A DNA stretch of 36,941 nt, taken from contig UQQZ01000021.1 in the NCBI GenBank assembly GCA_900543305.1, positions 1 to 36,941 on the forward strand, written 5' to 3'. Positions 8,010 to 15,977 of this stretch are shown here, one piece after another. How positions within the stretch are numbered: position 1 is the stretch's first letter; every line of letters starts with the position of its first letter. Both the position numbers and the translations under genes were made by a program. The stretch is from an uncultured Oscillospiraceae bacterium (GTDB lineage Bacteria; Bacillota; Clostridia; Oscillospirales; Acutalibacteraceae). The notes beneath the pieces were generated by a model. The model worked only from the letters and a program-made list of their open reading frames with translations. It was not told the DNA's origin and searched no databases.

Positions 8010-9197
8010 TCAAGGCTTTGCAACCTTCCTTTTTAGAAGCAACAATCCAATTACAAGCACGGCAGGAAATACCGTTGCAACAAGCAGGCCTGTTTTCAGA
8101 TTGCCACCTGCCATTTCAGCAAGGCTGCCAACCATAGTCGGGCTTACCGTAGCGCCCAAATCTCCGGCCAAGGCTAAGAATGCGAACATGGCCGTGCCAC
8201 CTCTTGGACATTTCTGGGAAGAGATACTGATAGAACCCGGCCACATGATACCCACAGCTAAACCGCAAAGTGCACAACCCGTAAGTCCCAGAATCGGAGA
8301 CGCAGACAGGGAAGCCAACAGATAACAGCCGGCGCACATGACACCGCAGATCAGCATAACCTTGGACAAATCCAGTTTCTCGCTGAATTTGCCGTACAGC
8401 ATACGGGATATTCCCATAAACATCGCAAACAGACCAGGTCCTGCTAAGTCGCCCACGGTTTTGGAAACGCCGATGGCAGCCTCGGTAAAAGCGGAGGCCC
8501 ATTGGGCCATGGTTGCTTCGGAGGCACCGGAGCATATCATGAGAATTATAATAAGCCAAAACAACGGCCGCCGGAGTAGTTGACCGATGTTCATACTTTT
8601 TCCCTCGTCAACCAACCGTTCTATGGGGCAGGATAGAAAGTTAAAGGTGTTGTACAGGGGAACCAACGCCCAAATGATCGTCAGGATCTTCCAGTTTTCC
8701 ACGCCAAAGACGGCGAAAAAGAGGGTGGATCCTAAGATGACTCCCAATGCTCCCCAACAGTAAAAAGAGTGGAGAAGACTCATCATTCCGTCCTTATTTT
8801 CGAAGGGACAGGCTTCCACAATAGGGCTCACTAAAACCTCAATCAGGCCGCTGCCTATGGCATAAAGCACTACCGAAATCAGGATGCCTACAAAAGGATT
8901 TGATAAGCGGTCCGGCAGAAATGCCATGGATAGGAGGCCGACTGCGGACAATACTTGGGATACCACCACACAGGTGCGATATCCGATTTTGTCGGCAAAT
9001 TTGGTAGCCGCAAGGTCGATGAGCAACTGCGCGAAATAAAAGACCATGGGAATCATGGCAATTTTTTCCAAGGTGATTCCGTAGGTGCTCTTGAATGTTA
9101 AAAATAAAAGTGGGGCAAAGTTTGCTGCGATAGCCTGTGTTACAAAGCCAAGATAGCAGGCTACCAATGTTTTTCTGTAATTCTTTTGTTGCGTCAT
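8010..9197 (-). CDS. Major facilitator superfamily transporter
   Basis: A 395-residue integral membrane protein with about 12 hydrophobic segments in two halves, separated by a polar loop around residues 200-215 (ERLVDEGKSMNIGQ). The overall pattern (TYGITLEKIAMIPMVFYFAQLL near the N-terminus; GIMWPGSISISSQ in the second half) resembles FucP-like or related sugar and metabolite MFS permeases. Substrate cannot be read from the sequence. The start ATG 9197 has GGAAGGGG upstream and its own promoter at 9240-9267. It lies 96 bp after an AraC regulator in the same direction, which probably controls it in response to the transported compound (inference). Confidence 0.88.
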   Translation of the reverse strand: MTQQKNYRKTLVACYLGFVTQAIAANFAPLLFLTFKSTYGITLEKIAMIPMVFYFAQLLIDLAATKFADKIGYRTCVVVSQVLSAVGLLSMAFLPDRLSNPFVGILISVVLYAIGSGLIEVLVSPIVEACPFENKDGMMSLLHSFYCWGALGVILGSTLFFAVFGVENWKILTIIWALVPLYNTFNFLSCPIERLVDEGKSMNIGQLLRRPLFWLIIILMICSGASEATMAQWASAFTEAAIGVSKTVGDLAGPGLFAMFMGISRMLYGKFSEKLDLSKVMLICGVMCAGCYLLASLSASPILGLTGCALCGLAVGIMWPGSISISSQKCPRGGTAMFAFLALAGDLGATVSPTMVGSLAEMAGGNLKTGLLVATVFPAVLVIGLLLLKRKVAKP

Positions 9198-9239
9198 GAT
9201 GATTCCCCTTCCAGGTGAAACCGGTTTTTTTCGACTGGT

Positions 9240-9267
9240 ATTATATCATCATGTAATAGGGAAACAA
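9240..9267 (-). promoter_or_regulatory. Promoter for the MFS transporter gene
   Basis: Minus strand -35 TTGTTT (9267-9262), 16-bp spacer, -10 TATAAT (9245-9240). A short palindrome AAACCGGTTT (9218-9227) lies downstream of the start site and could bind a regulator. Confidence 0.5.
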
Positions 9268-9293
9268 AGGGATAAAAAAGTCAAGATTAAGCA

Positions 9294-10184
9294 CTATTTA
9301 CCCAACTTTCCGCTTTGACTGGGTGCATATCCATAGATTTGCTTAAATTTGCGGCTGAAATAATTTGCAGAATTGAACCCGCAAGCAGAGCTGATTTCCT
9401 GGAGGGTAAGTGTTTTTTCACTCAGCAATCTGTGAGCGGTTTGGAGCCGGTATTGGATCAATGCATCCACAGGGGAACATCCCATATAGGTATGGAAACA
9501 TCGCCCGGCTTCACTGCGGCTGATGTGAGCGGCATTGGCAATCTCTTCCAGGGTAACTGTTTCCGCATAATGTTCATAGATGTATGTGAGCATCTTTTGA
9601 AGTCGGATCTGACTTTTCAGCTGGACGCGAGAAGCTTCATATTTTGGAAAACTTTCAAGATTGCAGAATAGATACTCCAATATCCGGCTGATGTTGCGCT
9701 GTACCGCCATTTCATAACAGTGGGGTTCTTGGCTTAAACAACGGTAGGTATCTCGAATCAAACGGTTTACTTCACTATGAGAACGGTTCTCATGCCGAAA
9801 TACAATAAAAGGCAATGCATCGCACTGCGCAATGGGCTGAATATATTTTTGATAAATTGTGCTGTGTTCAGGGGCTATGGCAACGCCGGAAAAGATGATA
9901 ATGGGTATGGGATCGGGACAGTCGCCGGTCAACTGCCGGACCCTGTGCAGCATATTTCCGTTGACAAATATGCTGTCCCCTGCCTCCAGCGTAATGTGCT
10001 GCCGCCCAACCTGGTAATCCAAAACACTTCTTGCAGCAGTGGCTATTTCAAAGTCAGGATGCCAATGAAAAGGCCCTGCCCAATTTGGCAATTCAACCAA
10101 CTCATCGTGATAGTAGGTGACGGGGAATTCGGTGGCTTTGTGGGGGATTTGTTCCCGCAATTGATGGTCAAGTATGATAGGCAT
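9294..10184 (-). CDS. AraC-family transcriptional regulator with cupin sensor domain
   Basis: A 296-residue regulator. The N-terminal part (about 20-100; PFHWHPDFEIATA, LEAGDSIFVNGNMLHRV) is a cupin-type ligand-binding domain. The C-terminal part (about 190-290) holds the two helix-turn-helix motifs of AraC/XylS proteins (VTLEEIANAAHISRSEAGR…, LTLQEISSACGFNSANYFSR), ending in FKQIYGYAPSQ. Start ATG 10184 has AGGAG about 9 nt upstream. It is followed by the MFS transporter gene, which is the likely target. Such cupin-AraC proteins commonly sense sugars or small organic compounds; the ligand here is unknown. Confidence 0.9.
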   Translation of the reverse strand: MPIILDHQLREQIPHKATEFPVTYYHDELVELPNWAGPFHWHPDFEIATAARSVLDYQVGRQHITLEAGDSIFVNGNMLHRVRQLTGDCPDPIPIIIFSGVAIAPEHSTIYQKYIQPIAQCDALPFIVFRHENRSHSEVNRLIRDTYRCLSQEPHCYEMAVQRNISRILEYLFCNLESFPKYEASRVQLKSQIRLQKMLTYIYEHYAETVTLEEIANAAHISRSEAGRCFHTYMGCSPVDALIQYRLQTAHRLLSEKTLTLQEISSACGFNSANYFSRKFKQIYGYAPSQSGKLGK

Positions 10185-10216
10185 ACATGTATCGCTCCTA
10201 TAGAACTCTAAAAAGT

Positions 10217-10245
10217 ATTATATCACTTATTGGCACTGTCTTTCT
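10217..10245 (-). promoter_or_regulatory. Likely promoter of the AraC gene
   Basis: TATAAT on the minus strand (10222-10217) about 30 bp before the ATG; no good -35 is seen at 16-18 bp, so it may need an activator. Confidence 0.4.
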
Positions 10246-10479
10246 ACTGCGATGACTTACAAAAAGGGGCAGAGAAAATCTTTTTCTCAACCGTTGCTGT
10301 GGTCACGCAAAAACCATGTCTGCGATTGCAATTTTAGTTGCTCTGCTTTTGAATGTGAATTTCCCGATATAGCTGCTGGACTTGGCTTTTCACAGGTGTT
10401 TGTCCCGAAGAACTGGATGTCCTTGTCTATCTTTTTTACAAGTGCAGGGAAAGGCGTCAGTGCTGGTCCAATATGGGGT

Positions 10480-10885
10480 GGATTTTCCAGTACACCGGCA
10501 TGAGCATCAACACGGTGCCCATCCGTTTCGAGTGTTACGACACTGCAGTCTCCATCATGAAGTTGAGTGACGGCTTTGTCCCGGTAGACAGCTTCCCCCG
10601 GTCGTTGACGTCTCCCGTAAAATCTGAAAAAACCTAGCCGGGGAAAATGTGACCCTCTGTGTCTAAGTCAACAACAATTTTGCCTGGAAGATCCAGGAAA
10701 AGGACCTGAAAGAAAACACGAACTTTTCCGATCTGGATTTTAATGTGATTTGATAATTCCAGGACATGACGGTAGTCTCGTTGCCCCACTGAAGAGGAGA
10801 GAGACTTAGCTGCGCTATCTGAGCATAAGCACTCAAGGAAAAAGGGATGAGCCCAACTTGACCCTGTGGGGCTGACGTGGGTCTA
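10480..10885 (+). pseudogene. Decayed surface-protein module
   Basis: Pieces in different frames read like the C-terminal modules of clostridial surface proteins: YTGMSINTVPIRFECYDTAV…LSDGFVPVDSFPRS, FAWKIQEKDLKENTNFSDLD, and EPNLTLWG before DVGLFY. The W-x-I-x-x-x-DL and NLTLW…G patterns recur in SLH-associated proteins. Several stops and frameshifts break it. The bases between 10223 and 10480 show nothing I can name. Confidence 0.38.
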
Positions 10886-10894
10886 TTTTATTAA

Positions 10895-10921
10895 TTGACA
10901 AACCAGACTCTTTGCTATAGA
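10895..10921 (+). promoter_or_regulatory. Promoter of the C39-like gene
   Basis: TTGACA (10895-10900) followed by TATAGA (10916-10921) at a short 15-bp spacing, or TAGAGT (10918-10923) at 17 bp. The 5-bp stem ACTCT-TTGCTAT-AGAGT spans the -10 region. Confidence 0.45.
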
Positions 10922-10958
10922 GTAAAAGGAAAACGTCATGTCATAAGGAAAGAAAAAT

Positions 10959-11555
10959 ATGAAACAGGAACTAAAACATTTTATCATTGGAGATTCCTTT
11001 GGAGGAAATCAAACTTGGATCTCCGAGACCATCCCCAGGGGAGGGTGTGCTGTCATTACGGCAAGCGACTGCTGTATGTACTTCGATTTATACAAAGGTA
11101 CGAAGCTGTGCCCTCGCTGTTCCCCCCAGCCCTCCCGGGAGAAGTATGTCCAGCTTTGTAAAGAAATAGTTTCCTATCTATGCGTTGGGCCTACTGGCAT
11201 CGATAGCCTGGAACCATTTATGGATGGGCTGGCAAATTATATGAAAGATCAGGGCGGCCCGGTCATGAGTATGAGACCTTTTTCTGGCAGTAAATCTCTC
11301 AAAGAAGCGCAAGAGATCATCTCTCACCAGATTGCCAATGGTTTCCCCATACCGTGTTTGACCCTGCACCACAAGCAGCCAGCTTTCCAAATATACGATT
11401 GGCACTGGTATTTGCTGATGGGCTATGAACAGGTGGACAGAAAGTACCTGGTGAAAGCTGTTACATATGGTAGAGGGAACTGGTTGGATCTGTCACAGTT
11501 GTGGGAAACCGGCTACGATCAAAAAGGCGGATTGGTTCTGTTTTCCCAACAGTAA
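10959..11555 (+). CDS. Peptidase C39-like hypothetical protein
   Basis: A 198-residue soluble protein without signal peptide. Its motifs fit a papain-like C39 fold: Q18 in GDSFGGNQTW (oxyanion position), C30 in PRGGCAVITASDCC (nucleophile position), H149 in IYDWHWYLLMGYE, and the downstream KAVTYG…WLDLSQLW. I recall uncharacterised clostridial proteins with this GGNQ…GGCxxxTAxD…WHWxLLxGYE pattern. ABC exporters that cleave double-glycine leaders use the C39 fold, but here there is no transporter part. The start is ATG 10959 behind AAGGAAAG. Neighbours are relics, so it seems to be a lone gene. Whether it is an active protease is unknown. Confidence 0.72.
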   Translation: MKQELKHFIIGDSFGGNQTWISETIPRGGCAVITASDCCMYFDLYKGTKLCPRCSPQPSREKYVQLCKEIVSYLCVGPTGIDSLEPFMDGLANYMKDQGGPVMSMRPFSGSKSLKEAQEIISHQIANGFPIPCLTLHHKQPAFQIYDWHWYLLMGYEQVDRKYLVKAVTYGRGNWLDLSQLWETGYDQKGGLVLFSQQ

Positions 11556-11638
11556 AAATAGCCCCCTACCATTTCAGCTTCCATAAAGCAAAGAATGGAA
11601 ACAGATGGGCTGAAAGGCGGAAAAAGACATGTTCGCGC

Positions 11639-11830
11639 GACATGCACTGCACGGGCGCAGCCCCACCTCGTTGCCACAACATTTCGCCCGCTAACGAAAA
11701 AAGTCAGGTATCGCATTTGCGATACCTGACTTTTTTAACAGAGACAGAAGGACTTGGTCTTCGCTCCTGCTTCAGTCGGTTCGCGGTTTTGGAGTGGATG
11801 TTGGAACAGCCCACCGAGAACAAGAAAGGG
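11639..11830. repeat. Dispersed repeat B, copy 2, with perfect 19-bp hairpin
   Basis: 11639-11696 (…GCACTGCACGGGCGCAGCCCC…CTCGTTGCCA…CGCTAACG) is similar to 35991-36050. Next is a perfect 19-bp stem (11697-11715 with 11718-11736) flanked by A6/T6, a strong bidirectional terminator. It is followed by CAGAAGGACTTGGTCTTCGC, shared with copies 1 and 3, then a TTCAGTCGGTTCGCGG-like block. It sits downstream of the C39-like gene. Confidence 0.7.
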
Positions 11831-11924
11831 CAGTGTTGGACAATTCTCCCGGGTAAGCTAAAAAAAGGAGGTGCAGGTTTGATGCTGTGGGGAAATTTCG
11901 ATCGCTCAAGAGTGGTCCAATCAC

Positions 11925-12240
11925 TTCTCTTAAGGAATATTCCACCACAGGGTAGGACTCGTATAGCGCGCAAGAATCTCTGGATCAATACAGGAGGCAG
12001 GGTCGCGAGTACCATTCACATCGGCAGGCTCCTTTCTTACCCCAGTGGGGCTATGTGATTGAGGAAATTAGTGTCTTTGGCCAGCTCCCAGTTCTGCATG
12101 AACTCATCCTGGTGAAGCTGGCACCAGGCAAGGGTGAGCTTTAACTGGCTGCTTACTCCGCATGATAATAGGGCGGATTGTGGTCGCTGTAAAACATAGT
12201 GATTTGGATTCCGTAAAACAAGCTCCAATGTGTTTTCCCG
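11925..12240 (-). pseudogene. Relic of a DUF4160-DUF2442 gene pair
   Basis: Minus strand, near 12210-12156: FYGIQITMFYSDHNPPYYHAE, which is close to the diagnostic DHNPPHFHAE motif of DUF4160, ending in a stop. Another frame (about 12130-12037) gives LKLTLAWCQLHQDEFMQNW, like the C-terminal part of the same family. Further on, CIDPEILARYTS may be the tail of DUF2442, the usual partner. The coding parts are in different frames with material missing. This pair is often found near toxin-antitoxin-like loci. Confidence 0.45.
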
Positions 12241-12298
12241 TCGTCCTCCCTATGCAGATTTAAAGAATGAGGCTCGAAAAACTAAATTTGGGAAATAC

Positions 12299-12562
12299 TT
12301 ACAACAATATATCTGTATTTGAAGCAAAGACGTGGAGGAACTCAACTTGAAAATTTGCGGCATGTTTCATTCCTCTTTCCAGGGAGATTTTCAAAATCAG
12401 ATGGGCAGTGGGTTCAATCACTTTCTGGTAGCGGTGAATCTCTGTCTGGGTAAAGCTCTCAATGTCCTCCCAGGTGTAGCTATGCAGGTTACAGGAGGCA
12501 TAGTGAAAGCCCAGCTTGGGGTCAGGCCATTCTAGATAAACCTTCCCTATTGAGGATGGCAA
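12299..12562 (-). CDS. Hypothetical protein or C-terminal remnant
   Basis: An 87-residue frame with protein-like composition (KVYLEWPDPKLGFHYASCNL, SYTWEDIESFTQTEIHRYQK, VIEPTAHLILKISLERG). The only start is TTG without a ribosome site. In the next frame just upstream, LVKVSELAILNREG looks like a continuation, so this is probably the C-terminal part of a frameshifted gene. The family is not recognised. Confidence 0.35.
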   Translation of the reverse strand: MPSSIGKVYLEWPDPKLGFHYASCNLHSYTWEDIESFTQTEIHRYQKVIEPTAHLILKISLERGMKHAANFQVEFLHVFASNTDILL

Positions 12563-12767
12563 GCTCCGACACCTTCACCAGCAACTGAAAGAAAAAATGA
12601 GGTATGCAGACCCATTGCAGTACTTTTCCTTGGATAACGGTGCCTATGGTGTGCTACTGAACAGAGATGGTCAGGCGGCGGTGGTCCTCATCTGCACCGT
12701 GTTTTTGAACACCAACGATGGCACCCTTCCAAGTGAAGTTGAAACTCCGTATTCTTCTGTGAAATAA
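12540..12767 (+). pseudogene. Gene fragment of unknown function
   Basis: An open frame without an upstream start encodes FPIEDGKLRHLHQQLKEKMR, then YADPLQYFSLDNGAYGVLLN and RDGQAAVVLICTVFL, and stops at 12765-12767. ATG 12597 is internal and has no ribosome site. It reads like a genuine protein segment but no family is recognised. Confidence 0.3.
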
Positions 12768-12803
12768 GCAGCCTTGCCCACTCCCGCTAAGGGAAGTAGC
12801 ACT

Positions 12804-12932
12804 ATGGAGTTCCCTCGGAGTATCGGCCAAACCAAGCTGGACAAAGAGGTGTTGTCAGGCTGGGACGTGTCGCTGGTTCTTCATCTGGGCGACGAGGTGG
12901 ACTGGATGATCTATGGGAAGAACATTGCGTAG
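12804..12932 (+). pseudogene. Second decayed surface-protein module
   Basis: Encodes LDKEVLSGWDVSLVLHLGDE followed by VDWMIYGKNIA and a stop. The pattern (LDK.V….DV.LVL.LG..V.W.I.GK.I) matches modules seen beside SLH domains in clostridial surface proteins. It is probably part of the same kind of relic as 10480-10885. The bases 12933-13270 hold nothing I can identify. Confidence 0.35.
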
Positions 12933-13269
12933 GACGGCAATGTGGTATCCGAAGTACTTGGAAGAGGGCACCCGATGGAACTGTATTTTCCCACTGCAAA
13001 GGCCGTATGGGACGCATTGGGGCTAAAAAACTGCTGGAAAGGTTTCATTTGCTGTTTGGGGCAGTCACCTTCGCTTCGGGAAGGTTGGGGCCAGAACTAA
13101 TCTCCTCGAAGCTAGGGGCACGTCCATGCAGTTTCACCGGTTTCCGTGACTGTATGAAATATGGAGCGGCAGGGCCATTGTGTATGCGCAGGAATACGAC
13201 TAAAATCTTCCGGGACGCTGCTTTGCTGTGGAAACTGGCCCCGGGGAAGTGGCCTTGGTCTCGCCGGGT

Positions 13270-13586
13270 GTACCATCAGCATGAACAATTCCCAGCCGTT
13301 GGCCTTTGAAACATAATGCGTATGAGGATATGGCTGTGCATATGAGGGCGTGCGTTCCCACGGGGGATTGGCCTATTTTACCATTTGAAGGGAAGATCAA
13401 TTGGAGTTTGTAATAAAACGCTATGGGGAAAGCCAGTTGATCCACAAATCCCCGCGAAAGTACAAGGAATTTCAAATCCAAGAAGGGGTGCCCATTTATA
13501 CTCAGTTTGAGCAGTCCCCTCAGAACTTCCGATTTATTGTGCACCCAGAGGAATATGAATCCCTGTGGCAGCAATTCATCCCCTAA
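13270..13586 (+). pseudogene. C-terminal fragment of an unknown protein, frameshifted
   Basis: One frame gives NAYEDMAVHMRACVPTGDWP then ILPFEGKI. The next frame continues LEFVIKRYGESQLIHKSPRK, EFQIQEGVPIYTQFEQ and HPEEYESLWQQFIP, and stops at 13584-13586. The join near 13395 needs a frameshift. It has protein-like composition but no recognised family. Confidence 0.35.
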
Positions 13587-13696
13587 GGGTGGGAAACTGC
13601 CACGGGGGAAAGTTTCCGTACTGTTAAACCGTGTCCCAAAAGGCTGCTTGAGGTATTTGGTTGATCTGGCGCTCGTTCATGGCGCTGCCATGGCAT

Positions 13697-13750
13697 AAAA
13701 AAGGCTCCTGCTTAGGGGAAATATCAGCAGGAACCCTTTTCTTTTTTTGC
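13697..13750 (-). terminator. Terminator at the end of the pilus operon
   Basis: TCCTGCT (13706-13712) pairs with AGCAGGA (13726-13732), extended by AAGG/CCTT with a bulge. A6 lies on the left (T6 on the minus strand) and a T-rich run on the right. It is 11 bp past the last gene of the operon. Confidence 0.7.
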
Positions 13751-13760
13751 GCCCCGATGG

Positions 13761-14426
13761 TTACGGAGCGATGGAAGCCAACGAGCCCACCCGGTCGCAT
13801 CGCACACAGACTCGGGCAGAGCCGTCATAAGTGCAAGTGAATAATGTCAAGCTATGCTCGCTAGTGACCATCTCTTCCACTGCAGTGGAATCCAACGTTT
13901 CCAGAAAGGCCACTTCATAGGAAAATACAAAGCCATTTACGTCCGTGAAATACAGCTCATCCCCAGGGCTTAAATTGGAAATTCGCCCAAAGTGGTTGGA
14001 GTAGTTGTGGGCCGCAATGACAAGATTATCTCCCCATGGGGAGCCGGCATAGCGGCAAGGGGCAGTTTGAAGCAGTTCGTACGTCCAATCGCTCATCACG
14101 GGAAGTTCCAGTCCTAACGAAGGCAGGGTCAAATATCCAATATAGCCGTTTTCATCTATGGAGATCGTGTCTATTTCCATGGAAAGGCCGCCTGTAGAGG
14201 TTCCTTCCTGCGGGAAATAATCAGACTTGTATATTTCAGAAGAGATCTCTTCTGAGGCCAACTGAGAGGCTTGTTCTTCCACATCCTCTTTCAATTCCAA
14301 CAAGACTTTTTCAGACGTTCGGCCAGCTCGGGTGTCATCTACACAGTTGTAAGCAAACAGGGATAGAGCTGCCGCTACCAGCGCCACTCCTGCCACCATA
14401 AGAAAGATCCCTAGTTTACGGCCCAT
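13761..14426 (-). CDS. Sortase (second sortase of the pilus cluster)
   Basis: A 221-residue membrane-anchored transpeptidase. One N-terminal membrane segment (about 5-27) is followed by a linker and the sortase beta-barrel (about 95-215). The catalytic triad is visible: H140 in VIAAHNYSNHFG, C198 in LTLFTCTYD and R205 in SARVCVRC. The TLxTCTY…R pattern recalls class B or D sortases rather than class C; there is no C-terminal membrane segment. It overlaps the minor pilin gene by 11 bp, with its ribosome site (GAGGAGG) inside that gene. A likely role is anchoring the finished pilus, or this pilin, to peptidoglycan (inference). Confidence 0.87.
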   Translation of the reverse strand: MGRKLGIFLMVAGVALVAAALSLFAYNCVDDTRAGRTSEKVLLELKEDVEEQASQLASEEISSEIYKSDYFPQEGTSTGGLSMEIDTISIDENGYIGYLTLPSLGLELPVMSDWTYELLQTAPCRYAGSPWGDNLVIAAHNYSNHFGRISNLSPGDELYFTDVNGFVFSYEVAFLETLDSTAVEEMVTSEHSLTLFTCTYDGSARVCVRCDRVGSLASIAP

Positions 14427-15123
14427 GATGCTTCTTCCTCCTCAAAAATGCCAGATCCCATCCCACCAGGAACAGAAGAACCCCTGCACCGGCCAAAAGG
14501 GGGATAGGCCAGTTGAGCTGCCCAGTTTGGGGTAACTTGGGAGGGTGGTGGGGAGTGGTTGTAGGCGTGGGAGTGGGTTCTACGGTTATTGGCTGGATCT
14601 CCATTTTGGGGAATGCATCCACCTGATATACCCACTCTCCCGATTCCTCTTGGAAGGGGACAGACACCACAAAGGGCTTGATGGCGTAATATCCCTCGGC
14701 GGCCACGGGCTGGACAATCAAGTAAAGCCCCGCAGACAGGTCGTTGAACACCACGGTACCGGAGGAGGGAATGGCTGCTTGTGTCCCCGTCAGCCCCTTT
14801 GTGGCAATATATTTGTGCAGGGATGCTGCAAAGGAGTCGGTGTCAAACTCTTTTAGGGACAGGCCACAAAATTGATAATCTTCGGTATAGGCCCAGGAGT
14901 AATTCCCATTTTTTTTAGTGAGCTCCGCAAAGGGGAAGAGGGTCAGGCTGCCGTCGCCAATGGGTTTTTGCTCGTCGTCTTTCATGGCAACGGTTATGGA
15001 GCCAAGGGCATCAGGGTCCGGATAGGACGGAGTGGCCCCATATGCAGTTTGGCACAAGAAAACCAGGACCGTGGCCCATAAAACGGCCAAGGAAAGAAAT
15101 GGGGGTATTTTTCTTTTCTGCAT
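14416..15123 (-). CDS. LPXTG minor pilin / basal pilus subunit
   Basis: A 235-residue secreted protein. The signal peptide spans about 1-30 (…FLCQTAYGA). It has a single pilin-like beta domain (IGDGSLTLFPFAEL…; GTVVFNDLSAGLYLIVQPVA, typical of Cna-B-like pilin domains), a proline/threonine-rich stalk (PTPTPTTTPHHPP), the sorting motif LPQTG, a membrane helix and the tail RRKKHHGP. Small single-domain LPXTG pilins with a proline-rich tail usually form the pilus base. The start is ATG 15123 (MQKRKIPP), 7-8 nt after GAGAGGTG; the in-frame GTG at 15132 is less well placed. It lies between the two sortase genes. Confidence 0.87.
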   Translation of the reverse strand: MQKRKIPPFLSLAVLWATVLVFLCQTAYGATPSYPDPDALGSITVAMKDDEQKPIGDGSLTLFPFAELTKKNGNYSWAYTEDYQFCGLSLKEFDTDSFAASLHKYIATKGLTGTQAAIPSSGTVVFNDLSAGLYLIVQPVAAEGYYAIKPFVVSVPFQEESGEWVYQVDAFPKMEIQPITVEPTPTPTTTPHHPPKLPQTGQLNWPIPLLAGAGVLLFLVGWDLAFLRRKKHHGP

Positions 15124-15128
15124 ATGTT

Positions 15129-15956
15129 TCACCTCTCTTTGGGTTTTCGCCAGAATTTTAGCAAAAGGATGAGCGCAGCCAGAAGGCAGGGGAGAGATAC
15201 TACAACTCCAACGCCAATCACAGGGATCCGCCGTGCCTCGTCCAAAATCACCCGTGTCGCTTCCTCTGGAGTCGGGTTAGGGATCCGCACCCCTCTGACT
15301 AAAAGCCGTTGGGTGTTCACCCCATATGGGGTGCAGGTCATCAGGGTGCAGAGATCCTTCCCTTCTTCAATTTGAAGCGCGTCCACTTGGTTCGGGTCTA
15401 CCACCAGCACCTGGTCCACTTGATACGTCATCAGTTGGTCTAGAACCGTTATTGTAAAGGTGTCCCCCACTTCCATTTTATCCAAATCGCTGAACAATAT
15501 GGCGCTTGGCAACCCACGGTGGGCAGAAATAACACAGTGGGTGCCTTCACCGCCTGTAGGTAAACTGGTTCCCTCCAGATGTCCGGCTGCAATTTGAAGG
15601 ACATCGGGGGAGGTGCTGTGGTAAATGGGCAGTTCTAGGTCCAACTTTTCTATGGTGATGTATCCCATAATACCGGTGCCGGTCACATCCAGTGCCTCTT
15701 CATAGCCCGGTATCAAAGACGGGTCGTAAAAACCCTGGATCCCATACTGCCGCAGCAGTGTGTTGTATGTTTGTGCCGTTTCAAAAAGCGCCGTAGTATC
15801 CTGTTGGGTCAAATTCCCAGTTGCCTCTTTATAGGAGGCAACTGCCCGGGATTGTATCTGCATATTCCAATAGTTGCTCACAGTTGGATACAGTAGCAGG
15901 GAGATTCCCGTTATGAGAACCGTGACAAACAGGATGGTAGATAAATGTTTTTTCAT
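15129..15956 (-). CDS. Class C (pilus-polymerising) sortase
   Basis: A 275-residue transpeptidase with the class C layout: N-terminal membrane segment (7-23), a helical region with a possible lid (YDPSLIPGYEE, about 77-87), the catalytic barrel (H146 in ISAHRGLPSA, C208 in LMTCTPYGVNT, R217 in QRLLVRG) and a C-terminal membrane segment (246-267) with a positive tail. Class C sortases join pilin lysines to the threonine of the LPXTG motif of the next subunit. It lies 21 bp after the major pilin gene, with AAAGGG before the ATG; its stop overlaps the region before the minor pilin start. Confidence 0.93.
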   Translation of the reverse strand: MKKHLSTILFVTVLITGISLLLYPTVSNYWNMQIQSRAVASYKEATGNLTQQDTTALFETAQTYNTLLRQYGIQGFYDPSLIPGYEEALDVTGTGIMGYITIEKLDLELPIYHSTSPDVLQIAAGHLEGTSLPTGGEGTHCVISAHRGLPSAILFSDLDKMEVGDTFTITVLDQLMTYQVDQVLVVDPNQVDALQIEEGKDLCTLMTCTPYGVNTQRLLVRGVRIPNPTPEEATRVILDEARRIPVIGVGVVVSLPCLLAALILLLKFWRKPKER

Positions 15957-15977
15957 GGGATCCCTTTAGAAAAACGA

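Noticed and set aside
9218..9227. AAACCGGTTT palindrome as AraC operator
   Set aside because: AraC proteins usually bind direct repeats; a 10-bp palindrome alone is too weak to list as an operator.
11882..12058. 58-codon plus-strand frame behind a strong AAAGGAGG
   Set aside because: The composition is not protein-like and it overlaps the DUF4160/DUF2442 relic on the other strand; the ribosome-like site is probably chance.
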